Positions 10,067-17,789 of a stretch of DNA of 64,000 bases are shown piece by piece. The notes beneath the pieces were generated by a model, which worked only from the letters and a program-made list of their open reading frames with translations, was not told the origin of the DNA and ran no database searches. Every line of letters begins with the position of its first letter. Positions within the stretch are counted from its first letter, which is position 1. The position numbers and the translations under genes are program-made. Location: NCBI RefSeq assembly GCF_030167925.1, contig NZ_JASKUT010000002.1, positions 62,001-126,000 on the forward strand, read 5' to 3'. This DNA comes from Paenibacillus silviterrae. Lineage in GTDB: Bacteria > Bacillota > Bacilli > Paenibacillales > NBRC-103111.

Positions 10067-10087
10067 TTATCCCCCCGCATGGGATAA
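10067..10087 (+). other. Small hairpin before binding-protein gene
   Basis: TTATCCC and GGGATAA form a 7-bp stem between the permease and the binding-protein gene, followed by the AT-rich TATATAATTT and AAGGAGG. It may mark an internal promoter or a stabilising processing site that raises binding-protein level; both are inferences. Confidence 0.35.
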
Positions 10088-10122
10088 TATATAATTTACT
10101 TATATCAAGGAGGTCTGCAAGA

Positions 10123-11748
10123 ATGAATAACAAGAGAACGAATAAATGGTCATGGGGCATCATGGCTGCCGTTTTGACAGGCTCGGTGGTCGTGACGGGC
10201 TGCAGTGCCGATAAGACAAAGGAGAATGTTCCGGCTCCTGCGGCATCCGCGGGAAGTAAAGAGAATGAGCCGTACACGCTCAAGCTACTGCGGGCGCAGG
10301 ATATCTCTAAGCCGTATGACCCAGCAAAGGATGTGGTCATGCAGGCAATTGAAAAGAAGCTGAATGTCAAGATCGTTCCGGAGCTGGTCGATGTCCAGCA
10401 GTACAAGACGAAGCTGAATCTGAAGATGTCGAGCGGCGACATTCCCGATATCGTGCGGATCGATTATGTCGACGATTTCCAAAAGTATGCGCCTCAGGGT
10501 GCCTTCGTCGACCTTACGGGTCTTATTAACGAGAAAGATACGCCGAACATATGGAAGGCGGTTCCGAAGCAGGTGCTGGAGCAGGCCAAGGTGAACGGCA
10601 AGCTGTACGGCATACCGTATCAAGGTGGCCCGGGAGCGGGCTACCGCTGGAACCTGGTGCTTCGCAAGGATTTCCTTGAGGCCGTGGGTACGAAGACGCC
10701 GAAGACTTTGGAGGAATACTACAACCTCCTGAAGAAGCTCAAAGCCGAAAAGCCGGACGTCATCCCGTTAGGTGGATATACGGCTCAGGTCGGTCAGGTG
10801 AAGTACGCGAACAATTCGTTCGATCACATTTTCGGCGCTTTCGGCGTAACGCCGGGCTATTTTACCCAGAAAGACGGTCAATTCAGCAATTACGATATCG
10901 ATCCGAGAATGAAGGAAGCGCTGTTATTCCTGCAAAAGATGTACGCGGAAGGCTTGATTGACAAGGAATATGCTACGATCAAGGAAGAACAGCTGCGGGC
11001 GAAGCTGTACTCGGGCAAGCTGTTCTCCTGGATGGGCTGGTGGTCCACGGCTAAGGATTATGACGCCCAGATTGAGACGAATGAGCTGAAGAAGGCCGGG
11101 AAGCTGGCGGAGGACGGCAAGCTTCCGAATCAGGATAATGAGCCGTACAAATATTTGACTCTGACGGATTCGCTGCTCGGAACGGATGGCAAAGCCGTCG
11201 CGCCTACAGGTGCTCCGTTCGCTCAAGTCCATGCCATCAGCGCAAGAACGAAGGATCCGAAGAAGGCGCTTGCGATCATTGAGCAGTCCCTCTCCGAGGA
11301 GAATCAGATGCTGACGGTTTGGGGTATTGAAGGTGAGGACTACAAGCTGGAGAACGGCAAAATGAAGCTGATCGTTGATGCCATCGATCCGAAGACTCAG
11401 CAGGACAAGAACGGGAATTTCCGTGGTATTCAAACGTATACGTTCGCCCCGGGGCTGAACGGCTGGCCGAGATATCTGGAATCCCTGCCGACCCGTCAAT
11501 CCATTGCGCTTGATGTGGCAATCAACAATAAGTATCAGATCACCGATGCGTCCAACTATCTGGATTCACCGATGAAGCTTGCCAAGCTGGTGGAATTGAA
11601 CACGATGCGGGACTCCTATTTTACTCAAATCATAATGGGTGCCGATATTAAAAAGTTCGATGAGTTTGCGGAAAAGTGGAAGACTCAAGGAGGCTCGCAA
11701 ATTCTGAAGGAGCTTGAGGAATCGTTCAAGAAGAAAGCCGGCAAGTAG
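10123..11748 (+). CDS. Extracellular sugar-binding lipoprotein (LplA type)
   Basis: A 541-residue solute-binding protein exported as a lipoprotein: basic N-terminus, hydrophobic stretch and lipobox VVTGC with Cys at about residue 27. The body matches the large family 1 binding proteins of the LplA type (GDIPDIVRIDYVDDFQKY; YGIPYQGGPGAGYRWNLVLR). These hand complex oligosaccharides to LplB/LplC permeases, encoded immediately upstream. AAGGAGG lies 9 nt before the ATG. The sensor kinase gene that follows is separated by a hairpin. In this family the ligand cannot be read from sequence, and a role in xylan uptake is inferred from neighbours. Confidence 0.92.
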   Translation: MNNKRTNKWSWGIMAAVLTGSVVVTGCSADKTKENVPAPAASAGSKENEPYTLKLLRAQDISKPYDPAKDVVMQAIEKKLNVKIVPELVDVQQYKTKLNLKMSSGDIPDIVRIDYVDDFQKYAPQGAFVDLTGLINEKDTPNIWKAVPKQVLEQAKVNGKLYGIPYQGGPGAGYRWNLVLRKDFLEAVGTKTPKTLEEYYNLLKKLKAEKPDVIPLGGYTAQVGQVKYANNSFDHIFGAFGVTPGYFTQKDGQFSNYDIDPRMKEALLFLQKMYAEGLIDKEYATIKEEQLRAKLYSGKLFSWMGWWSTAKDYDAQIETNELKKAGKLAEDGKLPNQDNEPYKYLTLTDSLLGTDGKAVAPTGAPFAQVHAISARTKDPKKALAIIEQSLSEENQMLTVWGIEGEDYKLENGKMKLIVDAIDPKTQQDKNGNFRGIQTYTFAPGLNGWPRYLESLPTRQSIALDVAINNKYQITDASNYLDSPMKLAKLVELNTMRDSYFTQIIMGADIKKFDEFAEKWKTQGGSQILKELEESFKKKAGK

Positions 11749-11773
11749 ACGTTTCGCATGTCTATTGCTTGGG

Positions 11774-11817
11774 GAAGCTGTCCGTTCCGGCACTGGGCGC
11801 AATGGAACGGCGGCTTC
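11774..11817 (+). terminator. Hairpin after binding-protein gene
   Basis: GAAGC and TCCGTTCC pair with GGAACGG and GCTTC, with TTGGCATTTT after. It may be a partial terminator that lowers read-through into the kinase gene. Confidence 0.5.
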
Positions 11818-11848
11818 TTGGCATTTTCCACAAGAAGGAAGAAGGTGC

Positions 11849-13747
11849 ATGGGGCGAGAATACATACGATACAAAGACTCATCCGGTGCCGGAAGGAAGG
11901 GAGTGAAGAACATCGCTAAGCCGAAGGTGAAGAAGGCTTCAAAGCTGTTTTACCGCATCAGTCTGCCGATGTTCGGGCTGATCGTCGTCATCATCGCGTT
12001 GTTCACCAGCGCGGCGAGCTATATCCTCATTCGGATTCAGAACGACCATTCGCTTCGCATGGCGGAGCAATCGATGAAATTCGTTTATCGCAATGTGTGG
12101 TACCAATTCGAAACGATGAGCAATGTAGCGGCCTTCGTGCTGTCCAACCAATCCATCGATAATTGGCTTTCCGGCAGCTACGTCAAAGATTATGAAGCGG
12201 TCGACGATTATTTCAGCCTGCAGACCAATTTGCAAAATTTATCTCTGCTGTCGCTGCTTAACAACTTCGTCCCCGAGCATGCCGCCAAGTCGTCCTATAC
12301 GGTATCGGTTGCTCTTGAGCCGTCCAGCGGACTTTATAATCTGGCTCCGGAGCAGATTCAGCCCATAACGGGTATTTTTCGAAGCCGTATGATGACGAAC
12401 GAGGCTTGGTATCTGAGACTGAATCGGCAGGTAAGCCCGAGCGTCTGGTGGGGAGGAAAGCAGGAGAACCATACCATGATTTACTCGGCTTACCGCAAAA
12501 CGAGCAATTACAAGGGAGACAACCTTGCAACGGTGATCATCGGCTCGGACACACAGAGTATTAAGGGCGTATTTGGGAACGCCCCCATCGAGAAGGGGTA
12601 TCATTTGCTGCTGGACGAAAGCAATCGCGTCATTTTCAGCGACCGGCATCCGTTTCTGCAATCGCTTGCAGACTTGTCTTTTGTCCAATCGATCTCCGGC
12701 AGCTCCGGCATGCAATTGGCCAGTATCGATGGGGAACAGCATGTCGTGATGCACGAATTGTTCGGCAACGGATGGAAGCTGCTGGCTATCGTCCCGGAGA
12801 GTCACATCAGCCGGTACACCTACGCGATCTCGCTGATCGGTTTGGCGATAGCGGCCGTGGGGCTCCTGCTGTCGGGACTGTGGCTGCGGCGAGTCGTCGT
12901 GCGGGTCACCGTCCCGATCGCAAGGCTGGTTAACGCCATGCAGCGCAAAGAGGTCATTGAATGTCAGGAGCCGCTGCCCCGGCAAGAAACCCGTATTTAC
13001 GAAATTGATGCACTGGGTGAGAAGTTCGCCTCCATGCTTATGACCATTCGGAACCTGGTTGAGAAGTCGTTTGCTGAGGAGATGGAGAAGAAGGAATTGC
13101 AGCTGGAGCTGCTTCAGACGCAGATTAACCCTCATTTTCTATATAATACGCTGGATCTGATCAACTGCAGGGCGATTATGACGGGTGACAAGGACACGAG
13201 TCGTGTCGTACGCTCTCTAGCCAACATGTTTCGCTATGGCTTGAATAAGGGGAAGACCTGGATTTCGCTGGAGGATGAGCTGAGGCAGGTGGAGGCTTAC
13301 CTTGATATTCAGAAGATGATGGTAAATGAGCTCACGGTTCGTTACTCGATTCCGAATGAGCTTCGGGACGCCCGGGTCATTCATCTGATTCTTCAGCCGT
13401 TAACGGAAAACTGCATTGTTCACGGATTCGGACAACGGTCGGACCGCTGTGAAATTTCCATCTCCGCCCGCGTGGAAGATGACCGACTTCATTTGCGTGT
13501 AGAGGATAATGGAGGCGGTGCCGACGCGGAAATGCTGAACCGCCGGCTTAGAGCCGCCGGGGATCTCAAGGATGACTTGGCGGAGGGTGGCTACGGGACC
13601 TTAAACGTGCATCGCCGAATTGCCTTGCACTGCCCCGGTGAATACGGGGTAAAGTACATTCCTGTGCCGAACGGGACGTGCGTAGACGTGGTCCTTCCGC
13701 TGCAGCTCGGGATGCCGGATGATGACAGCGCGGAATATGATCGTTAG
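11849..13747 (+). CDS. YesM-family sensor histidine kinase
   Basis: A membrane sensor kinase of about 632 residues. Two membrane helices (near residues 32-55 and 315-340) flank an extracellular sensing domain. A HAMP-like linker follows, then the His_kinase region with phospho-acceptor motif QINPHFLYNTLDLI and an HATPase domain (N box LTENCIVHGFG, G box VEDNGGGA). Pairs with the regulator encoded 21 nt downstream. The start is uncertain: ATG at 11849 with AAGGA 9 nt before, or GTG at 11903 with GGAAGGAAGG before it; both keep the first membrane helix. YesM kinases in bacilli usually sense plant polysaccharide fragments and activate the adjacent transporter, so control of the 8179-11748 genes is the likely role. 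Confidence 0.88.
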   Translation: MGREYIRYKDSSGAGRKGVKNIAKPKVKKASKLFYRISLPMFGLIVVIIALFTSAASYILIRIQNDHSLRMAEQSMKFVYRNVWYQFETMSNVAAFVLSNQSIDNWLSGSYVKDYEAVDDYFSLQTNLQNLSLLSLLNNFVPEHAAKSSYTVSVALEPSSGLYNLAPEQIQPITGIFRSRMMTNEAWYLRLNRQVSPSVWWGGKQENHTMIYSAYRKTSNYKGDNLATVIIGSDTQSIKGVFGNAPIEKGYHLLLDESNRVIFSDRHPFLQSLADLSFVQSISGSSGMQLASIDGEQHVVMHELFGNGWKLLAIVPESHISRYTYAISLIGLAIAAVGLLLSGLWLRRVVVRVTVPIARLVNAMQRKEVIECQEPLPRQETRIYEIDALGEKFASMLMTIRNLVEKSFAEEMEKKELQLELLQTQINPHFLYNTLDLINCRAIMTGDKDTSRVVRSLANMFRYGLNKGKTWISLEDELRQVEAYLDIQKMMVNELTVRYSIPNELRDARVIHLILQPLTENCIVHGFGQRSDRCEISISARVEDDRLHLRVEDNGGGADAEMLNRRLRAAGDLKDDLAEGGYGTLNVHRRIALHCPGEYGVKYIPVPNGTCVDVVLPLQLGMPDDDSAEYDR

Positions 13748-13768
13748 GGAGAAAGGAGCGGGCACTGC

Positions 13769-14575
13769 ATGTTGAAGCTGCTGGTGGCAGAGGATGTGAG
13801 AACGGTCAGGGAAGCGATCGTATATGCCGTCGATTGGAATGCCATCGGAGTCCGTATCGTTGCAGCGGTTGACAATGGCGAAGAGGCGCTGCGCGTACTG
13901 GAGGAGGCGGAGCCCGATATTGTGCTTACCGATATCGGCATGCCACGTATGAACGGGATCGAGCTGATTGCCGCCGTAAAGGAGAGGAGGCCGAATGTGA
14001 AATGCATTATTTTGTCCGGGCTTAGCGATTTTGAGTATGCCCGGCAGGCGCTCAAGCTGTATGTGCTTGATTATGTTCTAAAGCCGATCGATCCCGAGGA
14101 GATTCAAGCTGCCGTCCAGCGGGCGGCTGCAATGGTGAACAAGGAGCGGGAGGAGCGGCGCGGTCTCGCGCTGGCGGAGCAAGCGGTCAAGGAGAAGCTG
14201 CCGAAGCTGAGCGAGCAGATGAACAGCATTGACTTCAGCGGGAATCCGAAGAAGAAGAAGGTAGCTGAACAGACGCTGGAATACGTGCTGCAGCATTTCC
14301 GAAGCAGAGAGCTAACGCTGACCCAGATCGCGGCGGCGGTGGGCTTAAGCGAGAAGTACTTGAACCTTGTTTTCAAAGAGGTTACCGGACACACGTTAAA
14401 CCATTTTATCATTCGTTTGCGGATGGAGGAGGCGGCTAGACTGCTGCAGGATCCGATCATGAAGGTGTATGAGGTGTGCGACTTGATCGGGTACTCCGAC
14501 CAGGATTATTTCCGCGAAAGCTTCAAGAAGCACTACGGGGTGACGCCTACCGAATATAAAAGTAACTATTTGTGA
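13769..14575 (+). CDS. Short YesN-type response regulator, receiver plus AraC helix-turn-helix
   Basis: A 268-residue regulator. The receiver domain (1-125) has phospho-acceptor Asp in IVLTDIGMPRMNG and conserved Lys in VLKPID. A short linker leads to an AraC-type DNA-binding domain (about 165-268; LTQIAAAVGLSEKYLNLVFKEV and YSDQDYFRESFKKHYGVTPTEYK). It lacks the long central region present in the two other YesN regulators here, which are about 540 residues. It starts at ATG with AAAGGAG upstream and lies directly after its kinase gene. A degraded promoter element and IS66 debris begin just after the stop. Confidence 0.92.
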   Translation: MLKLLVAEDVRTVREAIVYAVDWNAIGVRIVAAVDNGEEALRVLEEAEPDIVLTDIGMPRMNGIELIAAVKERRPNVKCIILSGLSDFEYARQALKLYVLDYVLKPIDPEEIQAAVQRAAAMVNKEREERRGLALAEQAVKEKLPKLSEQMNSIDFSGNPKKKKVAEQTLEYVLQHFRSRELTLTQIAAAVGLSEKYLNLVFKEVTGHTLNHFIIRLRMEEAARLLQDPIMKVYEVCDLIGYSDQDYFRESFKKHYGVTPTEYKSNYL

Positions 14576-14604
14576 AAGCTATCTTAATTAATCTTATATC
14601 GAGA

Positions 14605-14665
14605 ACGTTTTATAATAATCGATATATTATTGATATTGGTTCCAATCCTTTACACTTGAGATATT
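14605..14665 (+). promoter_or_regulatory. Decayed copy of promoter module A, now without a gene
   Basis: TTTTATAA at 14608 and a -10-like AGATATTA at 14659 keep the spacing of the intact modules (51 nt between the two blocks). AATCCTTTACACTTGAG matches the interior of the copy at 17538. No intact gene follows; IS66 debris does. Confidence 0.5.
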
Positions 14666-14760
14666 AGGAAATATATTCCATAAACTGGGGAATGGCTTCC
14701 TGATGACCACACAAGGCGGTCCGAGAAGAGTTCACCGGTATATTGTGGATCAGGTAAACG

Positions 14761-15786
14761 CAGAAGCTGTACGGCAAAAGCTCCGAGAAAACAGCTTTCC
14801 TCCCAGTAGGGGTGGAGCAGCTGTCTTTATTTGATGAGGCAGAGAAAGCAGCTTCACGCACTGCACCGGAGCCAACTATCGAGTAGATCCAAGGCTACCA
14901 GCGAAAAAAGCAGGTAGGTGAACGAGCGGAGCTGCTTCAGGATCTTCCGCATGAGAAGCAGCTATGTCAGGTGCAGGACCGTTGTTGTGACGTATGCCAT
15001 AGCGAGCTTGTCTTAGTGGGCGAAGGGTTTGTGCGTACGGAAGTGGAGTTTGTCCCTGCCCGCGTGCAAGCGATTGATTTCTACAGAGAAACCCTAGAGT
15101 GCCGGACCTGTCGGAAAGAGTACAAGCCTCATATGAAAAAGGCAGCGATGCCAACGCCGGTCATCCAGCATTCGATGGCCTCCGCTTCCTCTGTGGCATG
15201 GGTCATGTACCAGAAGTTTGTGAACAGCATGCCGCTGTACCGTCAGGAAAAGGAATGGAAAAGCATCGGCCTTGATTTGAGTCGGGCCACGATGGCGAAC
15301 TGGATGATCGCGGCCACGAGAGGCTGGCTGAAGCAACTGGTGAATAGACTGCATGAGCTGCTTGTACAAGAGCGATATCTGCATGCGGATGAGACGCCCT
15401 TACAGGTGATGAATGAGAAGGGACGGAAGAACACGACCCCTCCTGCATGTGGATCTATAGCAGTGGGCATCATAGTGCGCATCCAATACGGATCTTTGAG
15501 TATCAACCAGGACGAGGGGCGAAGTACCCGCAAGCGTTCCTGAAAGGGTTCAGAAGAACGAAAGGAACAACGTCTGGTGCAGGAAAAGCCTGTACTCGAT
15601 GCCTTTTGGTCATGGATAGAAACGGCCAAAGGTAAAGTTCTTCCCAAATCCAAGCTATGGGAAGCGCTGAAGTATGCACGTAACCATAAGCAAGAGTTGA
15701 TGAATTGCTTTCAAGATGGGAACTGTGTGATCTCGAACAATCTAGCTGAGAACGCGTTCGTCCCTTTACAACAACATTGTACATAA
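14761..15786 (+). mobile_element. IS66-family transposase (TnpC) remnant
   Basis: One frame runs from QKLYGKSSEK at 14761 through an in-frame TAG at 14884-14886 into a zinc-ribbon-like segment (CCDVCHSELV, CRTCRKEYKPH) and the transposase core (YLHADETPLQVMNEKGRKN). A frameshift near 15440 moves the match to another frame (MWIYSSGHHSAHPIRIFEY). An internal deletion near 15550 joins it to the C-terminal end (SNNLAENAFVP). IS66 transposases are about 500 residues, so the copy is shortened, frameshifted and interrupted. I did not find terminal inverted repeats or the tnpA/tnpB partners. It is a dead element. Confidence 0.85.
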
Positions 15787-16030
15787 CGCAGAGCCTGTGG
15801 ATCTTCATGGACCATGGGCTTTTCTGTTTCAATACACCAAAATCGCACAGCAGCTGGTCCTCGGTAAAGATAAAACTGGATTTATCTCAATTACAAGAGC
15901 AGAATTCTCCGCGCTTCTAAGTCAGAGCACTAGGCTTCAGCCTTAAGCCGACGGAGTCGTACATCAATGTCCCGGCATCAGCCTGATATGCAGGAGCCGC
16001 CGGGGTGCATCTGCCGCCGGCTTAGTGAAC
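15787..16030. other. Gene-free stretch with no recognised content
   Basis: No open frame with a ribosome site, repeat or clear family match was seen between the IS66 remnant and the GH38-like fragment. It looks like decayed sequence. Confidence 0.4.
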
Positions 16031-16199
16031 GGCTTCGAGAATGGCGAATGTAAGCTTCTCCAAGGAAGAATACTTCCTGATGATAAGTATCGACGCACTG
16101 ATAAGGTACCCCATTCACAAACAAAAGTGATTCTAAGCCGCCGATATTTCCTCCGATCGTCTCACCAAAGTCGAACCGTCCGACGATCTTTCCCCCTGG
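16031..16199 (-). pseudogene. Fragment resembling a GH38 alpha-mannosidase
   Basis: The minus strand encodes about 55 residues without start or stop, including GKIVGRFDFGETIGG and ESLLFVNGVPYQCVDTYHQE. These resemble the N-terminal beta-sandwich of GH38 alpha-mannosidases (VNGxPYQGxDxNHxE). No other part of such a gene is present. The family call is by memory of the motif and is moderate only. Confidence 0.4.
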
Positions 16200-16309
16200 C
16201 CAATTGCAGCCTGGTACAGCCGCCAGGAGTGGAATCTTGCAGAAATAGGGAGAGGAAGAGAATAGACAGACTTCAATAGGTTCCAGTTACATCCCTTGGA
16301 AATACGGAT

Positions 16310-16372
16310 TATATTGAAATAAATCGTGCAATTGTCTTATATCGTAAACGTTAGGCAACTGGTACTATTAAC
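16310..16372 (+). promoter_or_regulatory. Promoter module A upstream of GH43 gene
   Basis: AAATCGTGCA at 16321 and the -10-like TACTATTA at 16363 are 42 nt apart, as in the copies at 17555, 24017, 31424 and 42264. The TTTTATAA block is weak here (TATTGAAA at 16312). Confidence 0.65.
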
Positions 16373-16416
16373 TTTGTTTATAGAACCTAGAAAATCTTAT
16401 TTAAGGAGAATGAGTC

Positions 16417-17394
16417 ATGAATAATGCGCTAAAGCCAAATGAACCGTTAGTATCCCATATATTCACCGCCGATCCGTCAGCGCATGTTTTTGAAGGGAAA
16501 ATATATATATATCCATCCCACGATCTTGATCATGACGGCCCGGATAATGATAACGGTGATCAATATGCAATGGAAGACTACCATGTTCTTTCGTTGGAAA
16601 ATTTCAATTCGCCAGTCGTTGACCATGGTCAAGTCCTTCATCTAAACGACATCCCATGGGCATCCAAACAATTATGGGCGCCGGATGCTGCCTTCAAGGA
16701 TGGCATCTACTATTTATTTTTTCCAGCACGTGATCATGAGGGGATATTCCGAATCGGGATAGCTACAAGCGCATCGCCGGCAGGACCATTCACACCGTAT
16801 GAGAATTACATTGAGGGAAGTTTTAGTATAGACCCTGCTGTGTACGTTGATGATGATAACAGCGTATATGTTTTTTTCGGCGGTCTTTGGGGAGGTCAGT
16901 TGGAAAAGTGGCAATCAGGAACGTTCAATCCCAATGCTGAAGGTCCAGCTCCCAATGAGCCTGCCTTAGGGCCGCGCATGGCTTTAATGAGCGATGATAT
17001 GCTTTCGTTTCAAGCTACTTGGGAAATCTCTATTGTTGATGAGGAAGGAAAGACAATACTCGCTGGAGATGAGGATCGCAGGTACTTCGAAGGACCATGG
17101 GTACATAAGTATGAAGGTCTTTACTATTTATCATACTCAACAGGTACAACTCACATGCTTGTGTATGCCGTAAGTCAGAATCTGAAGGGACCGTATACGT
17201 TCAAGGGCACGATTTTAACTCCGGTCATCGGTTGGACTACTCATCACTCCATTGTTCAGTTTGGGGATAAATGGTATTTATTCTATCATGATTGTTCCTT
17301 ATCTGACGGCGTGAATCATAAGCGCTGCGTGAAATATACGGAACTCAGCTATAACGAAGATGGGACGATTCGGACGATAGACCCCTATAAGTAA
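16417..17394 (+). CDS. Intracellular GH43 beta-xylosidase / alpha-L-arabinofuranosidase
   Basis: A 325-residue protein without a signal peptide, so it acts in the cytoplasm on imported oligosaccharides. The five-bladed propeller motifs of GH43 are present: general base Asp in FTADPSAHVF, pKa-modulating Asp in SIDPAVYVDDD and general acid Glu in YFEGPWVHKYEGLYYLSY. The length fits a single catalytic domain with no extra beta-sandwich. Start ATG has AAGGAGAA 8 nt upstream. Substrate preference (xylose or arabinose end groups) cannot be told from sequence. The promoter in front carries module A, linking it to the xylan regulon. Confidence 0.92.
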   Translation: MNNALKPNEPLVSHIFTADPSAHVFEGKIYIYPSHDLDHDGPDNDNGDQYAMEDYHVLSLENFNSPVVDHGQVLHLNDIPWASKQLWAPDAAFKDGIYYLFFPARDHEGIFRIGIATSASPAGPFTPYENYIEGSFSIDPAVYVDDDNSVYVFFGGLWGGQLEKWQSGTFNPNAEGPAPNEPALGPRMALMSDDMLSFQATWEISIVDEEGKTILAGDEDRRYFEGPWVHKYEGLYYLSYSTGTTHMLVYAVSQNLKGPYTFKGTILTPVIGWTTHHSIVQFGDKWYLFYHDCSLSDGVNHKRCVKYTELSYNEDGTIRTIDPYK

Positions 17395-17476
17395 AGCAAA
17401 TGGGGGGAGGTGAACAAAGGAGCCAATATGCCTCCCCTGCTTTGACTTCTCGCTGAAATATGCCAAGGAAGCTGTT

Positions 17477-17519
17477 GGTACCTTTGAGACTATAACCCCG
17501 CCCTTACCTCCGAAGTCCA
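17477..17519 (-). pseudogene. Decayed 3' scrap of a YesM kinase gene
   Basis: Read on the minus strand this gives FGGKGGVIVS, matching FGDKSGVIVS near the C-terminus of the kinase encoded at 22079-23821, in the same frame and with most bases identical. It lies directly before promoter module A. The rest of 17395-17537 holds nothing I recognise. Confidence 0.55.
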
Positions 17520-17537
17520 GCCGAGTTTCACATATAA

Positions 17538-17606
17538 TCGTTCTATTTTATAAAAAATCGTGGATCATTCATATATCAATCCTTTACCCGAGTTGTTACG
17601 ATAATA
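17538..17606 (+). promoter_or_regulatory. Promoter module A upstream of GH10 xylanase gene
   Basis: TTTTATAA at 17546, AAATCGTGGA at 17555 and TACGATAA at 17597 keep the 9 and 42 nt spacing of the shared module. No good -35 box is seen, as expected for an activator-dependent promoter. A leader of about 180 nt follows. Confidence 0.75.
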
Positions 17607-17734
17607 AATGTAAACGCCATCATTGCTGCTGCGAAACGGAGGGATATTTGATGGTCAATTCATCATAAAACCGCAAAATCTTCAGCCAAAACAACATTTT
17701 TATCAGTAAAGTTGTAAAAAATCCCCCCCAAATG

Positions 17735-17766
17735 GGCAACTCTAAAATAAGATTTTAGAGGTTGCC
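17735..17766 (+). other. Leader hairpin before GH10 ribosome site
   Basis: GGCAACTCTAAAAT pairs with ATTTTAGAGGTTGCC with a three-base loop and one bulge, ending 7 nt before AAAAGGAG. There is no T-tract, so a 5' mRNA-stabilising or translation-modulating role is more likely than termination. Confidence 0.5.
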
Positions 17767-17789
17767 TTAAGAAAAGGAGCAAAACTTAG

